Translations under genes and position numbers: made by a program
Shown: one piece after another, positions 14,408 to 22,744 of the stretch
Layout: each line of letters opens with the position of its first letter
Position numbering within the stretch: the stretch's first letter is position 1
Source: an uncultured Ruminococcus sp.
GTDB taxonomy: Bacteria > Bacillota > Clostridia > Oscillospirales > Acutalibacteraceae
DNA length: 23,530 bases
Reading direction: 5' to 3'
Assembly (NCBI GenBank): GCA_902767175.1
Contig: CACXGH010000081.1
Location: forward strand, 1-23,530
Notes under the pieces: generated by a model
Database searches by the model: none
What the model saw: only the letters and a program-made list of their open reading frames with translations
Told to the model about the DNA's origin: nothing

Positions 14408-15718
14408 ATGGATAAGCCTGCATTACTGAAAAGAGCAATTATGATGCTTCTGACAGTGCTTGTGCTTGCTTATGTTATCTATGTTATATGCAGGGCAAGC
14501 TTTACACAGGTAAAGACGATAACAGCAAAGGAAAGCATTGCCTATAATGCGATAAGTGCAGACGGATTTGTCATTCATGATGAAAAGCTTATTTCCTATG
14601 ACGGCGCAGGAGTTATATCCTATATGGTCAGGGACGGAGATAAGGTTTCTGTAAACGAGCCTGTTGCGGGTATTTTCGACAGCGTTGCTTCTGCGGGTAC
14701 AAAGCAGGAGGCCGAGAAACTCATGGCAAAGATAAATGCACTTACAACACTGCAGTCAAATTCGGACGCAATTACCCGTACTCCGGATGAGATCGACAAT
14801 ATTATAAGCAATAGTCTTATCAAAGCAAACAGCGGCATCAATTCGGGAGATATTTCCTCTGCCGAAAGCTGTGCGGACGATATTCTGTATTCTATAAACG
14901 AAAGACAGCTTATCACAGGAAGATCCAAGGATTATAACGATAAGCTCGCTGAGCTTAAGCAGGAATACAAAGAAATATCCGCAAAGGTTTCTGACGGAAA
15001 AAAGAGCAAGGAAATAATCGCTCCGTCCACAGGGTATTTTGTGAGCGATGCGGACGGTTATGAGAACCTTTTTACGGTGGCTCAGCTTGAGGATATAATG
15101 CCGGATGATCTGACCGGTGACAAGATAAAGCCTGTCGAGGTGTCCGATAAGGTTATAGGAAAAACGGTAAACGGTGTTTATTGGTATATTGCGTTTCCTG
15201 TAAGCTCGGAAGATGCGATAAAGATCAAGAATGCATACAGCATAAAGCTTGACATTCCTATAGTTTCGAGCGATAAAATAAGGGCGGAGCTGTTCTCGGT
15301 AAATCAGAAGAGCAAATCCTCTGATGCGGTAATTGTGCTCAGAGGTACGTTTATGAATTCCGAAATGGCAAGTCTGAGAAAAGCAAAGATATCGGTTATA
15401 CTGAATACCTACGACGGTATACAGATACCGAAGTCTGCCGTTCATGAGAGAGAGGCTACACGCACTGTCGAGGACGAAAACGGAACTGAACATAAGGAAA
15501 CAAAGGTGCTGTCCGGTGTGTATGTAAAAATTGGCAATGAGGTAGCGTTCCGTGAGGTGATTCCGATATATTCGGGAGAGGACTATATCATAAGTGCTCT
15601 TAAGGTTTCAAGTGATAAGATGTTCTCAGATGATATCGGAGTAGTACAGATATATGACGAGATAATTGTAGAGGGGGCAAATCTTTATGACGGAAAAATC
15701 ATTAATAGGACCTCCTGA
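14408..15718 (+). CDS. Membrane-anchored HlyD-like protein of the division cluster
   Basis: A 436-residue protein with one N-terminal membrane helix (about 9-29) and a large outside part. It resembles HlyD/membrane-fusion adaptors: a lipoyl-like half motif (DGAGVISYMVRDGDKVSVNEPVAGIF, about 65-90), a helical hairpin (about 95-200), then beta-rich repeats, including the late GVYVKIGNEVAFREV strand pair. No partner ABC transporter is near. In related clostridia similar proteins sit just before yggS and sepF, so a role at the division site or envelope is a fair inference, but the function is unknown. Start: ATG after GGAGAGGAGG. It follows miaA by 39 nt and overlaps yggS by 32 nt, so these genes are likely one operon. 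Confidence 0.8.
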   Translation: MDKPALLKRAIMMLLTVLVLAYVIYVICRASFTQVKTITAKESIAYNAISADGFVIHDEKLISYDGAGVISYMVRDGDKVSVNEPVAGIFDSVASAGTKQEAEKLMAKINALTTLQSNSDAITRTPDEIDNIISNSLIKANSGINSGDISSAESCADDILYSINERQLITGRSKDYNDKLAELKQEYKEISAKVSDGKKSKEIIAPSTGYFVSDADGYENLFTVAQLEDIMPDDLTGDKIKPVEVSDKVIGKTVNGVYWYIAFPVSSEDAIKIKNAYSIKLDIPIVSSDKIRAELFSVNQKSKSSDAVIVLRGTFMNSEMASLRKAKISVILNTYDGIQIPKSAVHEREATRTVEDENGTEHKETKVLSGVYVKIGNEVAFREVIPIYSGEDYIISALKVSSDKMFSDDIGVVQIYDEIIVEGANLYDGKIINRTS

Positions 15719-16421
15719 GAGGCTTGAAAGCGTAAAACGGAATTATTTTGAAATAACCGAGACAATATCAAGAGCGGCACAGGAGTCAGGAAGAAAAAGC
15801 GGGGATATTACATTCCTTGCCGCAACAAAGACTGTTGAGCCGGCAATTATAAATTATGCGGTCTCTCTGGGACTTAAGTATATCGGCGAAAACAAGGTGC
15901 AGGAGCTTTTGTCAAAGTATGAGGAATACGACCTTGATAACTGTCAGCTGCAGTTTATAGGTCATCTTCAGACCAATAAGGTTCGTCAGATAATCGGCAA
16001 GGTATCTATGATACAGTCTGTCGACAGCTTAAAGCTCGCAAAGGAGATTTCATCTCAGTCAGTAAAGAATAATGTAAATACCGATGTGCTTTTAGAGGTG
16101 AATATCGGCAGAGAAGAAAATAAATCCGGTGTTTTAGAGGAAAACCTTGAGGAGCTTCTCTGTCAGACAGCAGAGCTTTCTAATATAAAGGTGCGCGGAC
16201 TGATGACAATTCCGCCTGTTTGCGACAAAAAAGCCGATGTTTTCAAATTTTTTTATAAGATGTATAAATTATTTATTGACATTTCGTGCAAAACATTGGA
16301 TAATGTAAGTATGGACTTTCTTTCAATGGGAATGTCCGATGATTTTGAAGAGGCTATACTATCAGGTGCCAATATGATCCGTGTAGGCTCTAAGCTTTTT
16401 GGCACAAGAATATACAGATGA
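15687..16421 (+). CDS. yggS: YggS/YlmE family pyridoxal-phosphate homeostasis protein
   Basis: This is a single-domain PLP-binding TIM-barrel protein (PROSC/COG0325) that buffers pyridoxal phosphate in the cytoplasm and has no proven catalytic reaction. Its 244 residues include the PLP lysine K48 in LAATKTV, IGENKVQE (66-73), FIGHLQTNK (90-98), GLMTIPP and the phosphate-binding SMGMSDDFEEAI, with VGSKLFGTR near the end. Length and motifs are normal. The ATG lies inside the end of the HlyD-like gene, after GAGGGGG. sepF begins 13 nt after its stop. Proximity to sepF and divIVA is the classic Firmicutes ylmE position. Confidence 0.95.
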   Translation: MTEKSLIGPPERLESVKRNYFEITETISRAAQESGRKSGDITFLAATKTVEPAIINYAVSLGLKYIGENKVQELLSKYEEYDLDNCQLQFIGHLQTNKVRQIIGKVSMIQSVDSLKLAKEISSQSVKNNVNTDVLLEVNIGREENKSGVLEENLEELLCQTAELSNIKVRGLMTIPPVCDKKADVFKFFYKMYKLFIDISCKTLDNVSMDFLSMGMSDDFEEAILSGANMIRVGSKLFGTRIYR

Positions 16422-16434
16422 GGAGTTAACAGAC

Positions 16435-16923
16435 ATGGCAGGATTTATGGGAAAATTTAAAAATATGCTTAAGCAGCCCAGCGAGGATATGGACTACGAT
16501 GATTACTACAGCGAGGAAGAAGAGGAGCAGGCTGCACCGCAGCCCCAGCCTTCACAGCCTGAGCCTGCAGCTGATGATTTTGATAATGATGAAGAAACAC
16601 ATGACGAAAGCTCGGACAACCTTATAAATATGCATGACAGCAGCAAGGTGCAGTTCGTGCTCTTTAAGCCTGAGACCTTTGATAAGGATATCACGGCGAT
16701 GGCTGACGAGTTCATCAAGAGAAATACTGTAATACTCAACATGGAGCAGACCAATAAAGATGTCGGTAAGCGTATAATCGACTTCCTCAGCGGTGTTGCC
16801 TATGCTCATAACGGAAAGATCAGCAGAGTTGCAGAGGATACCTATATCGTTATGCCCAGCAATGTAAGACTTTCCGGTGAGGATGTAATGGACGAGGTAG
16901 AAAGCGACAACATATATTTCTGA
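16435..16923 (+). CDS. sepF: Cell division protein SepF
   Basis: SepF binds FtsZ, forms rings and links the Z-ring to the membrane. The 162-residue product has the short N-terminal amphipathic membrane helix (MAGFMGKFKNMLK), a long acidic Pro/Gln-rich linker (about 15-65), and the SepF core (about 70-147) with FVLFKPETFD, VILNMEQTNKDVGKRIIDFLSGVAYA and TYIVMPSNVRL. I start it at ATG 16435, after GAGGAG. An upstream in-frame TTG at 16399 would add twelve residues inside yggS and spoil the amphipathic start. It lies between yggS and divIVA with no ylmG or ylmH homologue. Confidence 0.95.
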   Translation: MAGFMGKFKNMLKQPSEDMDYDDYYSEEEEEQAAPQPQPSQPEPAADDFDNDEETHDESSDNLINMHDSSKVQFVLFKPETFDKDITAMADEFIKRNTVILNMEQTNKDVGKRIIDFLSGVAYAHNGKISRVAEDTYIVMPSNVRLSGEDVMDEVESDNIYF

Positions 16924-16989
16924 TCTTCGTGCTTTCGTTTTGCAGTATAACAGCAATTGTGCAGCAAGAGAAAGAAAGGAAGAAATGAT

Positions 16990-18033
16990 ATGCTGACTGT
17001 TGAAGAAATAGAAAACATAAGCTTTCGCAGAGCCGGCTTCGGCGGATATAAGGTCGAGGATGTTGACCGCTTTGTTGACGGTGTGATCGAAAAGGTCAGA
17101 CAGCTTGAGCTTTCCAACAGGGAGCTTGAAAACAGAATAGAACAGCTCAACAAACAGGTAATAAAATATGAGGAGCAGGCTGACAGCGTTCAGGACGCTA
17201 TCATAACTGCAGAAAAAACAGCTAAAAAGCTTGTGCGTGATGCGTCTGTAAAATCGGAAACCATGATGAGCGAGGCAGAAACAAAGTCTAAGAGCATGGT
17301 ATCCGAAGCAGAGGAAAAGTCATATACTATGCTTATCGAGGCAGAGACAAGATCCCAGACAATACTCAACAGCGCACTTCTGCGTTCCGCAGCAGGCATT
17401 GATGAGAACAACAGGATAATCGAACAGCAGAAGCAGGAGATTATCCGCATACAGTCTGAAGTAAGCCGTTTCAGAGAGGCTCTTATTGATTCGTATAAAA
17501 GCCATATGAAGCTGATAAATTCCCTTCCGAGCGAAGAGGAGTTCAGGCAGTATCAGTCAAAGCTTGATGAAAACTATCCCGAAGCAGATCCTGCAACTCC
17601 CGAAGCTGTTGAACAGCTTTTAAGGGAAGATGCCGACAAGGCGGTTGAGGACGCTAAGGAACAAACTCAGATAAGAGTTGATTTCATTGACGAGGATAAG
17701 GTAAAGGAGATCTCTGAGGAGATCAGAACAAATACAAGAGCACAGGCAGAGTTTGAATCCGAAAGTACAGAATACGGAGAGACTTTGTTGGGTGACAATG
17801 TGGTAGTATTTGAGAACAGCCCTGAGGGTTACAGCGATTATGAGCAGAGCAAAAATACCGACAGCAATGCCGATGATATAATGGCTGCTGTAAGAGCTGC
17901 CGAAACCCTTAACAATGCAAGTGACGAACCAAAGCCCGTCAGCATTGATGAATTAGACGACGGAGTTATATTCAGTTCTTCAAAAGCTGAGGAACAGTTC
18001 AGAGAAGAACATAACGACCGGCATCCTGTATAA
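16990..18033 (+). CDS. divIVA: DivIVA-domain cell division/polarity protein
   Basis: DivIVA proteins bind strongly curved membrane at septa and poles and recruit partners. The 347-residue product opens with the conserved lipid-binding region (LTVEEIENISFRRAGFGGYKVEDVDRFVDGV), where F and R residues of the loop insert in membrane. A coiled coil follows to about residue 185. Within it, residues 76-130 are five tandem 11-residue repeats of the form xKSxxMxxEAE. The rest is an acidic, low-complexity tail, longer than that of B. subtilis DivIVA (about 164 residues in total). Start: ATG 16990 after AAAGGAAG. An in-frame TTG at 16957 is rejected because it lies before the binding site. It follows sepF by 66 nt. 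Confidence 0.93.
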   Translation: MLTVEEIENISFRRAGFGGYKVEDVDRFVDGVIEKVRQLELSNRELENRIEQLNKQVIKYEEQADSVQDAIITAEKTAKKLVRDASVKSETMMSEAETKSKSMVSEAEEKSYTMLIEAETRSQTILNSALLRSAAGIDENNRIIEQQKQEIIRIQSEVSRFREALIDSYKSHMKLINSLPSEEEFRQYQSKLDENYPEADPATPEAVEQLLREDADKAVEDAKEQTQIRVDFIDEDKVKEISEEIRTNTRAQAEFESESTEYGETLLGDNVVVFENSPEGYSDYEQSKNTDSNADDIMAAVRAAETLNNASDEPKPVSIDELDDGVIFSSSKAEEQFREEHNDRHPV

Positions 18034-18104
18034 GCTGCCGGAGCTGATCAACAGTAATTCATTGTTCCTTGAAAAAAGGAATGTAAGCGCTGAAAAATAT
18101 AATT

Positions 18105-18149
18105 GCCGAACAAAAATATCCGACACATTAAGCGTGTCGGATTTTCGGC
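18105..18149 (+). terminator. Intrinsic terminator between divIVA and ileS
   Basis: ATCCGACAC (18118-18126) pairs perfectly with GTGTCGGAT (18134-18142), with an outer GCCGA/TCGGC helix (18105-18109 and 18145-18149) and four T after the inner stem. It ends the division-gene operon or attenuates ileS. The rest of 18034-18207 shows no T-box signature (no GGTGGNACCGCG-like antiterminator). Confidence 0.7.
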
Positions 18150-18207
18150 TTGTATAACAATAGACCTGTCTGAACAGATCTAATAAATGAAAGAGGAGAG
18201 AAAACCC

Positions 18208-20979
18208 ATGCCGCAGGATTATAACAGCACACTTAATCTGCCAAAAACAGATTTTCCGATGAGGGCAGGTCTGCCTAAGTCGGAGCCTGACACATTAAAG
18301 CGTTGGGAGGAGGAAAATGTATACGAAAAGCTTATGGAGCATAACGAGGGTAAGCCTCTTTATGTCCTTCATGACGGACCTCCCTATGCAAACGGCAATA
18401 TCCACCTTGGTCATGCAATGAATAAGGTGCTCAAGGATATAATCGTAAAGTATAAGAATATGACAGGCTTCAAGGCTCCGTATGTTCCCGGCTGGGATAC
18501 CCATGGACTGCCTACAGAGCTTAAAGCAAGAGCTAAGGCAGGTGTAGGCAACTCTACATCAATCTCTGAAGTCGAGCTTAGAAAGATCTGCCGTGAATTT
18601 GCACTCGGCTACATTGACGACCAGAGAACACAGTTCAAGCGTCTTGGTGCAATAGGTGAATGGAATAACCCATATATCACACTTACTCATGACTATGAGG
18701 CAAAGCAGATCCGTATCTTCTCTGAGATGGCCTGCAAGGGATATATCTACAGAGGTCTTAAGCCTGTTTATTGGTGTCCTGACTGTGAGACAGCGCTTGC
18801 TGAGGCTGAAATTGAGTATGCTGAGGATCCGTGCCACTCTATCTATGTAAAGTTCCGTGTAACAGATGATTTAGGCAAGCTTTCTGCTATGGGCGCAGAT
18901 GTAAAGAATACCTATTTTGTAATCTGGACAACAACAACATGGACTCTGCCTGCAAATGTCGCTATTTGTGTAGGCCCGAGATATAACTACAGCGTTATCA
19001 AGAGCGGCAGTGAGTATTATGTAATGGCAGAGGAGCTTTATGTTGCCGCTATGGAGGCAGCAGGTATTGAAAACTATGAGGTTATCGGCACAATAAAGGG
19101 TGCAGAGCTTGAGTATATGAAAACTGCACACCCGTTTATCGACCGTACATCTCTTGTTATTGTCGGCAATCATGTAACGCTTGAAAGCGGTACAGGCTGT
19201 GTTCATACAGCTCCCGGTCACGGTGTTGACGACTATGAGGTATGCAGAAATTATAAGGAGCTTCCTATGGTAGTGCCTGTTGATGCACATGGCAGACTTA
19301 CCGAAGAAGCAGGTATGTTTGCAGGACTTCTTACAGAGGAAGCAAACAAGCCTATTGCTGAGTATCTTGAAAAGACAAATGCGCTCTTTGCACTTAAAAA
19401 GATAATCCACCAGTATCCCCATTGCTGGAGATGTAAAAAGCCCGTTCTCTTCCGTGCTACAAAACAGTGGTTCTGCTCTGTAGATGACTTTAAGGACGAG
19501 GCAGTTGAGGCTATCAAGGGGATCAAATGGATACCCGGCTGGGGTGAGGACAGGATCACCTCAATGGTCAGGGAGAGAAAGGATTGGTGTATCTCCCGTC
19601 AGAGAAAATGGGGCGTTCCTATCCCGATCTTCTTCTGCAAAGACTGCGGTGAGCCTATTATTGACAAAAAGGCTATGGACGCAGTAGCAGACCTCTTTGC
19701 TAAGGAAGGCTCTGACTCATGGTATGCTAAGGACGCTAAGGATATAATGCCTTCTGATATTGCCTGCCCCAAGTGCGGATGCAGGGAATTTGAGAAGGAA
19801 AAGGACATCATGGACGTATGGTTTGATTCAGGTGTTTCTCATGCCGCAGTATGCGAGGAGAGACCTTACCTCAGATGGCCTGCTGACCTTTACCTTGAAG
19901 GTGCGGATCAATACAGAGGCTGGTTCCAGTCATCACTTCTTACAGCTATTGCAACAAGAGGACAGGCTCCATATAAGGCTGCCGTTACTCACGGCTGGGT
20001 AATAGACATGGAAGGCAAAAAGATGTCCAAGTCACAGGGCAACGGACTCAGCCCTCAGGCTATTATTGACCAGTATGGTGCGGATATTCTCAGACTGTGG
20101 GTGGCTTCGAGTGACTATCATTCCGATGTCCGTATCTCTAACGATATTCTCAAGCAGCTTTCAGAGGCTTACAGAAAGATAAGAAATACCGCAAGATATA
20201 TTCTCGGCAATATCAGTGACTTCGATCCGGATAAAGACAGTGTTGGAATGGACGAGCTTCTCTCCATTGACAAGTGGGCGCTCTCAAAGCTTGACGCACT
20301 CAATGTCAAGGTTCGTGACGGTTATGATAAGTTTGATTTCCATCAGGTATATCAGGCTATTCATAACTTCTGCGTAGTTGATATGTCTAACTTCTACTTT
20401 GACGTTCTTAAGGACAGACTCTATACAGAGAAGAAGGACGGTACACTCAGAAGAGCAGCTCAGACAACGATCTATATAATTCTTGATGCTATGGCAAGAA
20501 TGATAGCTCCTATCCTTGCTTATACATCAGATGAGATATGGAAGTTCATGCCGCATGACAAGAATGCTGATGCTTCTAATGTTCTCTTTAACGATATGCC
20601 TTCACTCACAGGTGTCAAGCTTGATGATAACTTCGTAGCTATGTGGGATAAGATCCATGAGACAAGAGACGAAGTAAAGAAGGCTATAGAGGTTGAGGTA
20701 AAGGCAAAGACTATCCGTTCTTCACTTGAGGCTAAGGTTACTCTTAAGGCAGCAGGCAAGCAGTATGACTTCCTCAAGGAAGCTGAAAAAGAGCTTGCAA
20801 CGTCCTTCATCGTATCCGATGTAGAGATCGTAAACGAGGGCGAAGGTGACCTTAAGGTAGAGGTAGCTCATGCTGAGGGTGAAAAGTGTGAGCGCTGTTG
20901 GGTCTACAGCAGCACAGTCGGACAGGATGCCGTTCATAAGACGCTCTGCGCACGCTGCGCTTCTGTCATTAATTCGTGA
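18208..20979 (+). CDS. ileS: Isoleucyl-tRNA synthetase (IleRS, bacterial type)
   Basis: IleRS charges tRNA-Ile and edits mischarged valine. The 923-residue product is class I. The first signature is HLGH (66-69) in GPPYANGNIHLGHA, the editing (CP1) domain is at about 195-400, and the second signature is KMSKS (605-609). The C-terminal zinc ribbon uses C894, C897, C914 and C917. I start at ATG 18208, 7 nt after GAGGAG. The in-frame ATG at 18187 would put the binding site inside the gene. The zinc ribbon and length mark it as the usual housekeeping form, not the mupirocin-resistant type. Codon use is more biased than its neighbours (many ctt, gct, aag), as expected for high expression. Confidence 0.97.
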   Translation: MPQDYNSTLNLPKTDFPMRAGLPKSEPDTLKRWEEENVYEKLMEHNEGKPLYVLHDGPPYANGNIHLGHAMNKVLKDIIVKYKNMTGFKAPYVPGWDTHGLPTELKARAKAGVGNSTSISEVELRKICREFALGYIDDQRTQFKRLGAIGEWNNPYITLTHDYEAKQIRIFSEMACKGYIYRGLKPVYWCPDCETALAEAEIEYAEDPCHSIYVKFRVTDDLGKLSAMGADVKNTYFVIWTTTTWTLPANVAICVGPRYNYSVIKSGSEYYVMAEELYVAAMEAAGIENYEVIGTIKGAELEYMKTAHPFIDRTSLVIVGNHVTLESGTGCVHTAPGHGVDDYEVCRNYKELPMVVPVDAHGRLTEEAGMFAGLLTEEANKPIAEYLEKTNALFALKKIIHQYPHCWRCKKPVLFRATKQWFCSVDDFKDEAVEAIKGIKWIPGWGEDRITSMVRERKDWCISRQRKWGVPIPIFFCKDCGEPIIDKKAMDAVADLFAKEGSDSWYAKDAKDIMPSDIACPKCGCREFEKEKDIMDVWFDSGVSHAAVCEERPYLRWPADLYLEGADQYRGWFQSSLLTAIATRGQAPYKAAVTHGWVIDMEGKKMSKSQGNGLSPQAIIDQYGADILRLWVASSDYHSDVRISNDILKQLSEAYRKIRNTARYILGNISDFDPDKDSVGMDELLSIDKWALSKLDALNVKVRDGYDKFDFHQVYQAIHNFCVVDMSNFYFDVLKDRLYTEKKDGTLRRAAQTTIYIILDAMARMIAPILAYTSDEIWKFMPHDKNADASNVLFNDMPSLTGVKLDDNFVAMWDKIHETRDEVKKAIEVEVKAKTIRSSLEAKVTLKAAGKQYDFLKEAEKELATSFIVSDVEIVNEGEGDLKVEVAHAEGEKCERCWVYSSTVGQDAVHKTLCARCASVINS

Positions 20980-20983
20980 TAAT

Positions 20984-21012
20984 TTCCCATAAAGGCGGAA
21001 TATTCGTATAAT
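20984..21012 (+). promoter_or_regulatory. Weak candidate promoter before lspA
   Basis: TTCCCA (20984-20989), a 17-nt spacer, TATAAT (21007-21012). The -10 is perfect but the -35 matches only 4 of 6. It precedes the ileS terminator, so transcripts from it would have to pass the hairpin at 21045-21084. Confidence 0.3.
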
Positions 21013-21044
21013 TATGGCTGCTTTAAGCTGATTTATATGAAAAC

Positions 21045-21084
21045 AGCCGATGAAAGTTACAGCTATGACCTTCATCGGCTTTTT
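21045..21084 (+). terminator. Terminator downstream of ileS
   Basis: AGCCGATGAA (21045-21054) and TTCATCGGCT (21071-21080) form a perfect 10-bp stem, followed by a T-run, GC and a further T-run. Confidence 0.88.
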
Positions 21085-21172
21085 GCTTTTTTGAAAACAG
21101 GTATTAGTTTTTATGAAGGTTCCGCCCGAAGAAACCTCTCGGGTAAAATTGATTTTTGTAGGTGAAAAGCTT

Positions 21173-21793
21173 ATGGTATTGACGATAGTTTTAACTGCGG
21201 CAGCAGTGATCGCTGCGCTGGATCAATTGATAAAGTATTTTATTGTGGAAAATTTAGCTCATTCAGGGGCGGTTACGGTCATAGATAATCTGCTGTCCCT
21301 TGTGTATGTGGAAAATCGTGGTGTAGCCTTCGGTATGTTCCAGAATCATATATGGATATTTGCCGTGATAACCTTCCTGCTTATAGGTGTTTTTATATGG
21401 CTTATTTTGTCAGAAAAGCTTACGGGAAAGCTGTTTTTTGTCTCTGCGGCTCTTATGATAGGCGGAGGTATAGGAAACCTCATTGACAGATTGTTCCGTG
21501 GCTTTGTTGTGGATTACCTGTCGCTTTCTTTCTTTCCGCCTGTTTGTAACTTTGCCGATTACTGTATAACTATCGGGGCAGTTCTCTTTGTTGCAGTGCT
21601 TCTTATACAGGGCGGAGACAAGGAAAAAAAACAGAAAGCTCCTGCAGAAGGAAGTACGGCTGAGAAAACCTCTGAACAGACAGAAGAGAGTGCTGAGGAA
21701 AACGAAAGCAAATCGGAGCAGGAAGAAAAGCCTTTTGCCGGTAAAGAGGAAGAAATGCAGGACAAAGCTGAGGTTGACAGTAATGGAGACTAA
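21173..21793 (+). CDS. lspA: Lipoprotein signal peptidase II (LspA) with acidic C-terminal tail
   Basis: LspA cuts the signal peptide from prolipoproteins in the membrane. Four hydrophobic helices fit the family, and the two catalytic aspartates are D105 in GNLIDR and D129 in CNFADY. The conserved VENRGVAFGMF lies after helix 1. The core ends near residue 147. A 59-residue tail follows, rich in Glu, Lys, Ser and Gln, which ordinary LspA (about 150-170 residues) lacks. I start at ATG 21173, after AGGTG, giving 206 residues. An in-frame ATG at 21113 would add 20 residues (MKVPPEETSR...) right after the terminator and has a weaker site. The end overlaps rluD by 11 nt. The nearby lipoprotein gene at 22745-23416 encodes a possible substrate. 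Confidence 0.93.
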   Translation: MVLTIVLTAAAVIAALDQLIKYFIVENLAHSGAVTVIDNLLSLVYVENRGVAFGMFQNHIWIFAVITFLLIGVFIWLILSEKLTGKLFFVSAALMIGGGIGNLIDRLFRGFVVDYLSLSFFPPVCNFADYCITIGAVLFVAVLLIQGGDKEKKQKAPAEGSTAEKTSEQTEESAEENESKSEQEEKPFAGKEEEMQDKAEVDSNGD

Positions 21794-22697
21794 GGAATAC
21801 ATTGTCGGTGAGGAACAGCAGGGATTTCGTATTGATAAATTTATTTCCGAAGCCGATGAGGAGCTTACACGTTCGGGAGCCGTAAAGCTGATAGAGGAAG
21901 AAAACGTAACTGTAAACGGCATTGTGCCTAATAAAAACCTCAGACTGAAAGAAGGTGACAGGATAGTGATAGCACTTCCTGAGCCTGTTCTTCCCGATGC
22001 AAAGCCCGAAAATATTCCGCTTGATATTGTATACGAAGATGACGACCTGCTTGTTGTCAATAAACCGAGAGGCATGGTAGTTCATCCTGCGGCAGGCAAC
22101 CCTGACGGTACGCTTGTAAATGCACTGCTGTTTCACTGCGGAGAATCTCTTTCGGGAATAAACGGTGTATTGAGACCGGGTATAGTTCACCGTATAGATA
22201 AAGACACAAGCGGACTGCTGATAGTTGCAAAAAATGATTTTTCGCACAGACTGCTTGCAGAGCAGATAAAAGAGCACAGCTTCACGAGAAAATATCAGGC
22301 GGTAGTAGTCGGCAGTCTGAAGGACGACAGCGGAACGATAAACGCTCCCATAGGCAGACACCCGACTGACAGAAAGAAAATGACTGTCACGCTGAAAAAC
22401 TCAAGAGAGGCAGTAACTCATTACAAAGTGATCGAACGTTATACGGGTTATACTCATGTAGAGCTTACACTTGAAACGGGAAGGACACATCAGATTCGTG
22501 TACACATGGCTCATATCGGACATCCCGTAGCAGGTGATCCTGTTTATGGAGGAAAGAAGTATCTTGCTTCTCTTGGCGGACAGTGTCTCCATGCGTATTA
22601 TATTTCGTTTGTTCATCCCAAAACGGGTGAGATCCTTACGTTCTCTTCGGAATTGCCCGATTATTTTATAAACTTCCTAAAAAAGCTGAAAAAATAA
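21783..22697 (+). CDS. rluD: RluA/RluD family 23S rRNA pseudouridine synthase (YlyB-like)
   Basis: The enzyme isomerises uridines to pseudouridine, most likely in 23S rRNA. The 304-residue product has an N-terminal S4 RNA-binding domain (about 14-75) and a catalytic domain with VVNKPRGMVVHP (92-102) and HRIDKDTSGLLIVAK (136-150), where D139 is the catalytic Asp. GRTHQIRVHMAHIGHPVAGDPVYGG is the third conserved block. The start ATG 21783 follows GAGGT and lies within the end of lspA, so the two genes are translationally linked. An open frame extends back to 21588, but that part is only the shadow of lspA's tail. This lspA-rluD pair matches lspA-ylyB in B. subtilis. The exact target position is not known. 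Confidence 0.93.
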   Translation: METKEYIVGEEQQGFRIDKFISEADEELTRSGAVKLIEEENVTVNGIVPNKNLRLKEGDRIVIALPEPVLPDAKPENIPLDIVYEDDDLLVVNKPRGMVVHPAAGNPDGTLVNALLFHCGESLSGINGVLRPGIVHRIDKDTSGLLIVAKNDFSHRLLAEQIKEHSFTRKYQAVVVGSLKDDSGTINAPIGRHPTDRKKMTVTLKNSREAVTHYKVIERYTGYTHVELTLETGRTHQIRVHMAHIGHPVAGDPVYGGKKYLASLGGQCLHAYYISFVHPKTGEILTFSSELPDYFINFLKKLKK

Positions 22698-22739
22698 AAA
22701 ACTGTACGGCTTCTCACAAGAGGAAACCGTGCAGTTTTT
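22697..22739. terminator. Bidirectional terminator between rluD and the lipoprotein gene
   Basis: AAAAACTGTACGG (22697-22709) pairs with CCGTGCAGTTTTT (22727-22739), 13 bp with one G-T pair. A- and T-runs on both sides let it serve both converging genes. It begins at the last base of the rluD stop codon. Confidence 0.9.
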
Positions 22740-22744
22740 ATCTT

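Noticed and set aside
14756..15493. 245-codon open frame on the minus strand inside the HlyD-like gene
   Set aside because: Shadow frame opposite a gene with its own start site and overlap structure; Tyr/Arg-rich with no recognisable domain.
18034..18207. T-box riboswitch before ileS
   Set aside because: No antiterminator core or stem I landmarks; the gap is too short for a full T-box plus terminator.
21588..21782. N-terminal 65-codon extension of rluD
   Set aside because: It is the shifted frame of lspA's charged tail (Arg/Lys-rich); ATG 21783 has the S4-domain start and a binding site.
21410..22361. Long minus-strand frames opposite lspA and rluD
   Set aside because: Composition follows the codon bias of the plus-strand genes (runs of Ser/Phe opposite Glu/Lys); no start signals.
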